Shown here: positions 1-6,148 of the stretch, piece after piece
Layout: the number at the start of each line of letters is the position of its first letter
Numbering within the stretch: the first letter of the stretch is position 1
Assembly (NCBI GenBank): GCA_947630635.1
Contig: CANRIJ010000090.1
Span: 1-6,346 of the forward strand
DNA length: 6,346 bases
Reading direction: 5' to 3'
Source of the DNA: an uncultured Spirochaetaceae bacterium
GTDB lineage: Bacteria > Spirochaetota > Spirochaetia > Sphaerochaetales > Sphaerochaetaceae
Made by a program: the position numbers and the translations under genes
Notes under the pieces: model-generated
What the model was told of the DNA's origin: nothing
The model's input: the letters and a program-made list of their open reading frames with translations, nothing else
The model's database searches: none

Positions 1-790
1 GAGGGCCAAGGAGCTACTGGATATCAATTACATTACCGGCCCACTGAGGGAGAAGGTACTAGAGAATTTCTCTGCTAGCTGGGATAATACTCCCAAGGCT
101 CTCATGGAGAGGATTCTGAAGAATATCAGAATCGACTATAAGAGCCAGACTCAGCCAAAGAAGTACATGGTCCTTATAGGGCCAACCGGGACCGGAAAGA
201 CCACTACCTGCGCAAAGGTCTCATATTACTATAAAGAGATGGGAAAAAGAGTCTCGATTATCACCCTAGACTCCTATAGAATCGGCGCCTATGAGCAGAT
301 AAAGGCCTTTGGAGATGCCCTTAATATACCTGTTGACTTTTCAAAGGGCGATGATGAGCTGATACTTCTAATGGATAGGCTAAAAGACGAGGATCTGGTG
401 ATGGTAGATACTATGGGCATAAGCCCCAGAGACACTGAGCTTGATCTTACCTTGGAGAGCATGACAAACCAGATATCGCGCGAAGAGTCAATCTTCGTCT
501 TAATACTCTCGCCAAGCATGAAGGAAGAGGACCTGATTGAGAATTACAAGAGGTATTCAATCTACCACCCTGAGTCAATAATCGCCACAAAGGTCGATGA
601 GAGCGAGAGTATCGGAAATCTTCTCTCCTTCTCCTATAGAGTCGGTCTTCCAATACTCTTTCTCACAGATGGCCAGCGTGTTCCGGAGGACCTTAAAAAG
701 GCTTTAAGCTCGACAATAGTATCCTCTTTAAAGGGCTTTGGCCTTGAGATCAAGAGGGGAAAGAGCCAGATATCAGAGACTATAAGGTGA
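1..790 (+). CDS. flhF: Flagellar biosynthesis GTPase FlhF, 5'-truncated (C-terminal NG domain)
   Basis: FlhF is an SRP-family GTPase that helps set the position and number of flagella at the cytoplasmic membrane. The frame is open to the left edge, so the N-terminal part lies outside the window; 262 codons are visible, and the in-frame ATG at 104 is probably internal because coding-like sequence precedes it. Visible motifs in order are the P-loop GPTGTGKT (about 180-203), the SRP-type DSYRIGAYEQIK motif (about 270-305), DTMG (about 410-421, the G3 element), TKVDE (about 590-604, G4) and TDGQRVPEDL (about 665-694, the closing loop). These separate it from Ffh and FtsY, since no M domain follows and the sequence ends shortly after the G domain. 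It stops at TGA 788-790, overlapping the convergent PBP-like gene by 11 bp. flhG, which follows flhF in many genomes, is not directly downstream. Confidence 0.92.
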   Translation, partial: RAKELLDINYITGPLREKVLENFSASWDNTPKALMERILKNIRIDYKSQTQPKKYMVLIGPTGTGKTTTCAKVSYYYKEMGKRVSIITLDSYRIGAYEQIKAFGDALNIPVDFSKGDDELILLMDRLKDEDLVMVDTMGISPRDTELDLTLESMTNQISREESIFVLILSPSMKEEDLIENYKRYSIYHPESIIATKVDESESIGNLLSFSYRVGLPILFLTDGQRVPEDLKKALSSTIVSSLKGFGLEIKRGKSQISETIR

Positions 791-1652
791 GGCTCTCAAG
801 CATAGACGAAATAGATTCTGATAATCCCTCTTTCTCAACTCCGCTTGTAATGTAGACTCTGTAGCTTCCCGTCTCGGTCTCTTCTGCCTCTTCAAATAGA
901 GGGCTAACTCTATTTTCGTCTCTCGCCATATATAGAATCAGCTCGTTGTTGATCTCTCCTGCGGCTGCAAGAATTGAGCCCTCACCACTGAAGATCACGA
1001 CGGTATATCCCTTCGGAATGTAGATAGTATCCATTAGCCACTCAAGGCTTTCGTCAATTGTGAGATATATGTCCTCTCCGCTTGATATTCTCTCTTTCAA
1101 CTCGATTTTTGGAGTAAGGCGCTCATTGAATGTCTTCTCAGCGCCGCTTATTCCCCGCATTAAGGGGTCAACGCTTCCAAGTATTGATGAGAGAGATGTG
1201 CCCGAAGAGTATTTTCGCTCCTCGATGATATCGAACTTGACACTCTCTGAGAGTCCTCGCTCTTCAAGAAGCAAATTGATGTTTCTCACCATCTCGCTAT
1301 TTGGTATTCCATTGTATAAAAGGGTAGATGTCCCTCTAGATAGAAGCGCCTCCGCCTCCAGCGGGCTAAGATCGATCATATCTTCGAGGCTCTTTGCGGC
1401 AACTGAAGGCGATATTCTCTCTGTGTCTATTCTAAAGACATAGTTAGGTGATTGGAGTGCTAAAAGGTTCCCGGTTCTGTTATATATAGAGCCCCTTACA
1501 AGAGATGTAGGGAGAATGGGATCTGAATACTCTTTTCTCCCTATATTGGGATTGTAGGTCAAGTAGAGCATCCTCGACAGTACCAGTATAAAGAGCGCAA
1601 TCAAGAGGATAAGCGATATAAGTCCAATCCGTCTGTTGCTTTTAGTGGCCAT
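780..1652 (-). CDS. Class B PBP-like protein lacking a functional transpeptidase domain
   Basis: The 290-residue protein resembles the N-terminal half of FtsI/PBP2-type proteins, which crosslink septal or lateral peptidoglycan. It has a basic N-terminus, a single membrane anchor at about 9-31, the class B signature RGSIYNRTGNLLA at 53-65, a conserved-looking GISGAEKTFNERLTP segment at 167-181, and DIYLTID at 194-200, which normally leads into the transpeptidase domain. GYTVVIFSGEGSILAAAG (215-232) resembles the first strand of that domain. The usual EPGSxxK motif seems to survive only as ETGSYRV (260-266), with Val in place of the catalytic Lys, and the protein ends 24 residues later, so SxN and KTG are absent. 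Catalytic class B PBPs are usually about 550-700 residues. The frame is intact, so I call it a gene rather than a debris pseudogene. No Shine-Dalgarno is visible; the first ATG is chosen because it precedes the anchor and the next Met is at 28. Crosslinking activity is not expected; a scaffold or regulatory role is possible. Confidence 0.75.
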   Translation of the reverse strand: MATKSNRRIGLISLILLIALFILVLSRMLYLTYNPNIGRKEYSDPILPTSLVRGSIYNRTGNLLALQSPNYVFRIDTERISPSVAAKSLEDMIDLSPLEAEALLSRGTSTLLYNGIPNSEMVRNINLLLEERGLSESVKFDIIEERKYSSGTSLSSILGSVDPLMRGISGAEKTFNERLTPKIELKERISSGEDIYLTIDESLEWLMDTIYIPKGYTVVIFSGEGSILAAAGEINNELILYMARDENRVSPLFEEAEETETGSYRVYITSGVEKEGLSESISSMLESLTL

Positions 1653-1660
1653 ATAAAACC

Positions 1661-1668
1661 ATTATAAT
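1661..1668. promoter_or_regulatory. Candidate bidirectional promoter with symmetrical -10 element
   Basis: The palindrome ATTATAAT gives a perfect TATAAT on both strands: 1663-1668 on plus, toward the LysM gene, and 1666-1661 on minus, toward the PBP-like gene. It sits in the 41-bp gap between the two start codons. No good TTGACA-like -35 box stands at the usual spacing on either side. On the minus strand only 8 nt separate the hexamer from the ATG at 1652, so the transcript would be leaderless or nearly so. On the plus strand the expected start near 1675 leaves a leader of about 19 nt. This is a motif-based call only. Confidence 0.45.
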
Positions 1669-1693
1669 ATATCCACATTGGGAATTTCTGAAG

Positions 1694-2758
1694 ATGGATA
1701 TGAGAGATAACGATCCATATGAGAGAAGGGGAAGGAGAGTTAGGGTAACGGGAATAGTGGCATCCCTGATAATCCTTGTCATTCTTCTCTGTATTGTTCT
1801 ATATCTTCTCTTCTCTGATGAGGAGGTTCCCTCCCCGAGAGAGATAATCTCCGATTACAAGATTGAAGACAAAAGCCAAAGAGGCTCAGAAAATCCGGAT
1901 GATGAGATAGTAGAAGACTCTGAGAATAGCACATCTTTTTCTGCCTCTGAAATCGAGGTGGGCAATGAGAGTGAGGAGCTTTTTTCTGGCGAGGGCGATT
2001 TGGCTTCTTCAGAGATGATAGCATTAGAAGAAGAGCCTCAGAGAGAGGAGTATCCTCAGGTTGATTTTTCAGTCTACAGAGTCGGAGAATCAGAGAGCCT
2101 TTTATCAATTGCATCTAAGTTCAGCCTTCCCAAAGAGAGCATCATGTCAGTGAATAATCTTATGGGAGACACGCTAAGAAACTCACAGGTCCTCTTAATC
2201 CCCTCGATTCCGATACTGCAGTATGTCGTAATGGAGGATGAGAGCATAGAGAGCATTATCGAAAAAGAGAGACTCGAGATGAGCGTAGAGGAGATAGCCG
2301 ATCTAAATGGAATTGATGAGAATAGCACCTTCAAAATAGGCGATATTCTCTATATTCCATATGTTGAGAGAATAAAGGACGATGAGATCTTGGACTATGT
2401 TATTCCTCTAGAGGGGGAGGTGCTCTACCTTTTTGGCTCCAATTTCGGCGCGAGAATCTTGGATGGAATTATCATAAAGGGCGAAGATGGAGATGAGGTA
2501 TTATCCCCGCTTGGAGGCTTTGTCTCATCAAAGGGAGAGGATAGAAGCCTAGGCTCATATATTTCGATAGACCTTGATAACTTAATGAATATATATTTCT
2601 ATGGCCTTGAGAGCATAGAAGTCGATGTGGGAGACGAGGTAGAGAGGGGAGAGAGAATAGGGCGCGTAGGCTCATCCTACTATGGCCTATTGCCCTCTGC
2701 CCTCTACCTTGTGCTTGAGAAAAACGGGTCCTTTATAGACCCGCTTGAAATAGACTAG
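1694..2758 (+). CDS. Membrane-anchored double-LysM protein with degenerate LytM (M23-like) domain
   Basis: The 354-residue protein is built like NlpD/EnvC-type envelope factors. A basic N-terminus (RRGRRVR, 11-17) precedes one membrane segment at about 18-40, so the rest is probably outside the cytoplasm. A very acidic, Ser/Glu-rich linker follows (about 41-126), then two LysM domains (about 127-171 and 177-223) that should bind peptidoglycan glycan, then a LytM fold (about 236-354). The LytM scaffold is recognisable (FGAR at 251-254, GDEVERGERIGRVG at 313-326, NGSFIDP at 344-350), but the active-site positions appear replaced. HxGxD reads LDGII (256-260), the YxHL region reads FYGL (302-305), and HLH reads ALY (336-338). 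Family knowledge says such dead LytM domains often activate amidases rather than cut peptidoglycan; that role here is inferred. Start is ATG 1694; ATG 1700 is also possible, as neither has a strong Shine-Dalgarno. It is divergent from the PBP-like gene and convergent with secA. Confidence 0.85.
   Translation: MDMRDNDPYERRGRRVRVTGIVASLIILVILLCIVLYLLFSDEEVPSPREIISDYKIEDKSQRGSENPDDEIVEDSENSTSFSASEIEVGNESEELFSGEGDLASSEMIALEEEPQREEYPQVDFSVYRVGESESLLSIASKFSLPKESIMSVNNLMGDTLRNSQVLLIPSIPILQYVVMEDESIESIIEKERLEMSVEEIADLNGIDENSTFKIGDILYIPYVERIKDDEILDYVIPLEGEVLYLFGSNFGARILDGIIIKGEDGDEVLSPLGGFVSSKGEDRSLGSYISIDLDNLMNIYFYGLESIEVDVGDEVERGERIGRVGSSYYGLLPSALYLVLEKNGSFIDPLEID
2720..2743 (-). terminator. Rho-independent terminator of secA inside the neighbouring gene
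   Basis: Read on the minus strand, CGGGTC (2743-2738), a 7-nt loop and GACCCG (2730-2725) form a perfect 6-bp GC-rich stem, followed at once by TTTTT (2724-2720) and CTC. The stem starts 11 nt after the secA stop codon. On the plus strand no T-run follows the hairpin, so it should act only on secA transcripts. The same bases encode the conserved-looking NGSFIDP end of the LytM domain in the convergent gene. Confidence 0.75.
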
Positions 2759-5505
2759 GCATTTCTTCCGCAGCAGTTTTTGTATTTCTTGCCGCTTCCG
2801 CATGGGCAGGGCTCGTTTCTTCCGATCTTTGGCGTTGTTCTTCTGTAGGTGGTGTTTTGTGCTTGAGCCTGGCTTTGCACTACAGAGCCTCTTAAGGGAA
2901 GGCGTCCATGAGTGAGATTGAGCCTCTTTTTATCCTCAGTCTTGCCGCTACTGGTATTCTGGATATTTATTCTGACATTCACTGCCGCCTTGATAACTGC
3001 CTCTGTAATTGATTCAAGCATGTCATCGTAGGTGTCGTTTGCCTCTTTCTTATATTCAACTAAGGGATCTTTCTGGGCATAGCCCTGAAGGGAGGCTGCA
3101 TCCTTTATCTCCTCAAGGGCATCAAGGTGGTCTACCCATTTCTGGTCGATATTTCTCAGGTACACGCTTCTGAGCCAGGAATCAAAGAGTCCTGGGGGCA
3201 GGGGTTTGATTTTCTCCCTGAGTCCCTCCTCAAGGCTCTTTTTGAGTCCTTCCTTATTCTTAATAAGCTGTGGCTCAGGAGTAATGGAGAAGACTCTCTG
3301 AAACTCCTTTAGAATCTGGTCGCTATTTCCCTTATTCTCTTCAAAGATTGAGTCGATGATGTCATTTGTGTTGTCAATGACTCTCTTTGTGAGGTCGTTG
3401 TCCTTTAGTATTTCGTCCCTCTGAGAGTAGATGAAGTTTCTCTGGTCATTTAGTACATCATCGTATTCCAAGAGCCTCTTTCTTATAGAGAAGTTTCTCT
3501 CTTCGACTTTTTTCTGGGCATTCTCGATAGAGTTGTCGAGTATCTTGTGGTGAAGGGCCTCTCCGCTCTTCATGCCTAGTCTTCCCAAGAACTCCTTCAT
3601 GCCCTCCTTTGCAAAGAGTCTCATCAGTGGGTCATCAAGTGAGATGTAGAACCTAGATGCTCCGGGGTCTCCCTGCCTTCCAGATCGTCCTCTGAGCTGA
3701 TTGTCGATTCTTCTGGATTCGTGCCTTTCAGAGCCGATGATAAAAAGTCCCCCCAGCGCTTTCACCTCCTCATAGTTCTTTCTCCATTCATCCATAATCT
3801 CCTCTTTGGCCCTATCGAGCTCCTCTTGGCTCTTATCGCTTCCGATTTTCTTTATTGCCATATGCTCAGGGGAGCCTCCGAGTTTGATATCGGTTCCACG
3901 TCCAGCCATGTTTGTGGCAATTGTGACAGCGCCCTTAGATCCGGCCTCTCCGACTATGTAGGCCTCTCTTGCATGGTTCTTTGCATTTAGTACCTCGTGC
4001 TTTATTCCCTCTCGTCTTAAAAGGGCAGAGAGCTTTTCGGACTTCTCAATCGATGTGGTTCCAATCAGTACCGGCTGACCTGTCTCGTGTATTTTCTTTA
4101 CGTCTTTTACAATTGCGTTGAATTTGGTCTCTTCATCGTAGTAGGTGAGATCCTCCAAATCCTTTCTGATAACTGGAAGATGAGTGGGAATCACAACTAC
4201 ATCAAGGCCATAGATCTCCTTGAATTCCATAGCCTCTGTATCGGCAGTTCCTGTCATGCCAGAGAGCTTTTTGTACATTCTGAAGAGATTCTGGAATGTG
4301 ATTGTTGCAAAGGTCTTTGACTGAGACTGTATCTCGACTCTCTCCTTTGCCTCTATTGCCTGATGAAGACCCTCTGAGTAGCGCCTTCCATAGAGTACAC
4401 GGCCCGTGAATTCATCTACTATCTGGACCTCGCCGTCCTTTACAATGTAATCGACATCCCTTTTAAAGAGGTGCTGGGCCTTTACAGCCTGAGTTACGTA
4501 GTGCACAAGCTCGAAGTTTCTCGGATCGTAGAGGTCGTAGATTGTGTTTCCCTCTTTGTCAGTGGATGGCAGAAGGTCATTGTTTCTCCTAAGAAGCTCC
4601 TCCATGTGCTCCATTCCTTGAGCTGTGAATGAGATGCTCTTTGCCTTCTCGTCGATCTTGAAGTCGCCCTTTTCGTCAAAGGAGTCAAGAAGGGCCTTAT
4701 CTAGCTTATCCATGGTGCTGAGCTCATAGTATTTTCCAGTTGCAGGGTCCTTCTCGCACTCTTTGAGGTAGGGCACAGTCTTAAGCGCTATTCTTACTTT
4801 ATCAGTGTCATCTTCTGCCTGGCCGGAGATAATAAGCGGGGTTCTTGCCTCATCAATTAGGATTGAGTCTATCTCGTCGACTATTGCAAAGGCGTGGCCT
4901 CTCTGAGTCTTGGAAGAGAGAGACTGCTTCATATTATCTCTTAGATAGTCAAAGCCAAACTCATTGTTTGTGCCATATGTGACATCCTTTGAGTAGGCCT
5001 CCTTTTTTGAATTCTCATCCTGTCCGTTGTAGATGACTCCGACTTCAAGACCCAGGTATGCATAGACTCTTCCCATCCATTCTGCGTCTCTTTTTGCCAG
5101 GTAGTCATTTACTGTGACAATATGAACTCCCTCTGATGAGAGTGCGTTTAAATACGCAGCTGGCACTGCGGTGAGTGTCTTTCCTTCACCGGTCTTCATT
5201 TCAAGGATCTTGCCCTCATGGAGGACAATCGCTCCCATCAGCTGCTCATCGTAGTGAAATTCCCCCAAGACCCTCTTAGAGGCCTCTCTTGCAAGGGCAA
5301 AGGCCTTTGGAAGAAGAGAGGTGAGGGTATTTTTGCCGCTCTTTATCTCTTCTTTCCACTTTTGGGTGAGGGCGGGAAAGTCCTCCCTCTCAAGTGAGGC
5401 TGCCCAATCCTTCTCCCTGTTTATGCTATCTACAATAGGCTGTAGCCTTTTGATATCCTTTTGCTGTTTTGTCCCCCCGAATAGGGAGGAAAAGAAATTT
5501 GCCAT
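2755..5505 (-). CDS. secA: Preprotein translocase ATPase SecA
   Basis: SecA is the motor ATPase that pushes unfolded preproteins through SecYEG. The 916-residue protein is full length for the family (E. coli 901). In order: an N-terminal helix, nucleotide-binding domain 1 with Walker A MKTGEGKT (103-110) and Walker B VDEIDSILIDEARTP (209-223), the preprotein crosslinking domain (about 228-370), and nucleotide-binding domain 2 with GMTGTADTEAMEF (416-428), MAGRGTDIKLGG (533-544) and RIDNQLRGRSGRQGDPG (599-615). The helical scaffold and wing follow (about 640-840, with LQGYAQKDPLVEYK at 806-819), then a variable linker and the zinc finger CPCGSGKKYKNCC (900-912), ligand pattern CxCx8CC. That finger normally contacts SecB and lipids. 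The start ATG has only a weak AGG a few bases upstream. It ends on a TAG shared within a CTAG palindrome with the convergent LysM gene and has its own terminator just beyond. All key motifs are intact, so it is the housekeeping SecA. Confidence 0.98.
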   Translation of the reverse strand: MANFFSSLFGGTKQQKDIKRLQPIVDSINREKDWAASLEREDFPALTQKWKEEIKSGKNTLTSLLPKAFALAREASKRVLGEFHYDEQLMGAIVLHEGKILEMKTGEGKTLTAVPAAYLNALSSEGVHIVTVNDYLAKRDAEWMGRVYAYLGLEVGVIYNGQDENSKKEAYSKDVTYGTNNEFGFDYLRDNMKQSLSSKTQRGHAFAIVDEIDSILIDEARTPLIISGQAEDDTDKVRIALKTVPYLKECEKDPATGKYYELSTMDKLDKALLDSFDEKGDFKIDEKAKSISFTAQGMEHMEELLRRNNDLLPSTDKEGNTIYDLYDPRNFELVHYVTQAVKAQHLFKRDVDYIVKDGEVQIVDEFTGRVLYGRRYSEGLHQAIEAKERVEIQSQSKTFATITFQNLFRMYKKLSGMTGTADTEAMEFKEIYGLDVVVIPTHLPVIRKDLEDLTYYDEETKFNAIVKDVKKIHETGQPVLIGTTSIEKSEKLSALLRREGIKHEVLNAKNHAREAYIVGEAGSKGAVTIATNMAGRGTDIKLGGSPEHMAIKKIGSDKSQEELDRAKEEIMDEWRKNYEEVKALGGLFIIGSERHESRRIDNQLRGRSGRQGDPGASRFYISLDDPLMRLFAKEGMKEFLGRLGMKSGEALHHKILDNSIENAQKKVEERNFSIRKRLLEYDDVLNDQRNFIYSQRDEILKDNDLTKRVIDNTNDIIDSIFEENKGNSDQILKEFQRVFSITPEPQLIKNKEGLKKSLEEGLREKIKPLPPGLFDSWLRSVYLRNIDQKWVDHLDALEEIKDAASLQGYAQKDPLVEYKKEANDTYDDMLESITEAVIKAAVNVRINIQNTSSGKTEDKKRLNLTHGRLPLRGSVVQSQAQAQNTTYRRTTPKIGRNEPCPCGSGKKYKNCCGRNA

Positions 5506-5511
5506 AAGCCT

Positions 5512-5521
5512 ATTCTAGAAT
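5512..5521. promoter_or_regulatory. Candidate secA promoter -10 region in a 10-bp palindrome
   Basis: The 85-bp gap between secA and the cvpA-like gene contains the perfect palindrome ATTCTAGAAT, which gives TAGAAT on both strands. On the minus strand the hexamer ends 6 nt before the secA ATG, so a transcript started from it would be leaderless or nearly so. A second minus-strand candidate, TAGATA at 5530-5525, lies further upstream and would leave a short leader carrying the AGG before secA. No convincing -35 box stands at proper spacing for either, and I could not identify a clear plus-strand promoter for the cvpA-like gene. Confidence 0.3.
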
Positions 5522-5581
5522 TTTTATCTAATGCCTTAAAGTGAGTTGAAGAAAGTGCTTAGCCATTTTTTCTCTTAATGT

Positions 5582-5587
5582 GGAAAG
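5582..5587 (+). promoter_or_regulatory. Ribosome binding site supporting the TTG start of the cvpA-like gene
   Basis: GGAAAG ends 3 nt before a TTG at 5591, a reasonable but not ideal Shine-Dalgarno. The alternative in-frame ATG codons at 5618 and 5645 lack a comparable purine-rich site at normal distance; the GGGA before 5645 is too close. The match therefore favours the TTG, though not decisively. Confidence 0.45.
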
Positions 5588-5590
5588 AAA

Positions 5591-6148
5591 TTGCATATTA
5601 AACTAAAATCAAAGTCAATGAGCTGGACAATCAATTTTCTGGGAATGCCGAAATACCCTCTTGGAATATTGGATTTAGTCTCATTGACCATAATTATTGT
5701 CGGATCTCTTTCTGGAATGTGCATGGGCTTCTTTAAGACTGCGACAAAGCAGCTTTCCTGGGTGCTTGCCTTTCCTATCGCGCTTATCTTTACCTCTTTT
5801 CTCTCTAAGGTTATAGACAGTGCCTCAGATATGGGCATATTCTTTGCAACCCTTCTTTCTTTCCTGATTCTGTCAGTTGGAATATTTCACCTGATAAATC
5901 TTATCGGAATTGGAATTACTAAGGTCTTTGCTGGAACGGGGCTTACCTTTGTAAACCGCACACTTGGTCTCTTATGGGGTATATTGGTATCGTCCATTGT
6001 GGTTGCGCTTATGTATGCTTTGATAGCCATTATTCCTGGAACATTCTTCCAGCCGCTTTTGACGCACTCAGCGATCTATAGATTGTTCTCTGGTTATTTC
6101 ATATCAGTAAGGGATATGCTGACGGAGGCTCTAAGTGCCTCTAAATAG
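5591..6148 (+). CDS. CvpA-family integral membrane protein
   Basis: The 185-residue protein has about four predicted membrane segments (about 26-47, 54-74, 82-108 and 122-148) and the CvpA-family pattern. ILDLVSL (26-32) opens the first helix, a Gly-rich first hairpin (SGMCMGFFK, 41-49) follows, and VNRTLGLLWGIL (121-132) leads into the last helix. CvpA was named for colicin V production in E. coli and has been linked to envelope homeostasis; its biochemical activity is poorly defined, so no specific function is assigned. The start used is TTG 5591, supported by GGAAAG upstream; ATG 5618 or 5645 would shorten the protein by 9 or 18 residues without losing a membrane helix. It is divergent from secA with an 85-bp gap, and its 3' end overlaps the next gene by 14 nt, suggesting an operon with translational coupling. 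Confidence 0.8.
   Translation: MHIKLKSKSMSWTINFLGMPKYPLGILDLVSLTIIIVGSLSGMCMGFFKTATKQLSWVLAFPIALIFTSFLSKVIDSASDMGIFFATLLSFLILSVGIFHLINLIGIGITKVFAGTGLTFVNRTLGLLWGILVSSIVVALMYALIAIIPGTFFQPLLTHSAIYRLFSGYFISVRDMLTEALSASK
6124..6128 (+). promoter_or_regulatory. Strong Shine-Dalgarno fixing a GTG start for the delta'-like gene
   Basis: GGAGG lies inside the end of the cvpA-like coding region, 6 nt before a GTG at 6135. The frame from 6135 has an in-frame stop just upstream (TAA 6132-6134) and contains no ATG in the visible part, so this site effectively decides the start. Confidence 0.75.

Noticed and set aside
104..106. ATG at 104 as the true start of flhF.
   Set aside because: The frame is open and coding-like back to the window edge, no good Shine-Dalgarno precedes it, and FlhF normally has a longer N-terminal region.
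289..653. Minus-strand open frames opposite flhF, considered as the missing transpeptidase part of the PBP-like gene after a frameshift.
   Set aside because: Their translations are Ser/Arg-rich with no SxN, KTG or other transpeptidase motif; they are shadows of flhF codon bias.
762..796. Inverted repeat AGAGCC / GGCTCT spanning the flhF and PBP-like stop codons, considered as a two-way terminator.
   Set aside because: The loop is 23 nt and no real T-run follows on either strand (CAAGC on plus, TTCCCC on minus).
3127..4688. Several open frames of 60-90 codons on both strands within secA.
   Set aside because: They overlap highly conserved SecA coding sequence, lack recognisable domains or start signals, and are best read as shadows.
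2755..5505. Possibility that the SecA is an accessory SecA2.
   Set aside because: Length, all ATPase and scaffold motifs and the intact zinc finger fit the housekeeping SecA.
5538..5557. Direct repeat AAAGTG (5538-5543 and 5552-5557) in the secA/cvpA-like gap, considered as an operator.
   Set aside because: Two 6-bp copies in an A-rich gap are easily explained by chance, and no known binding-site pattern is recognised.
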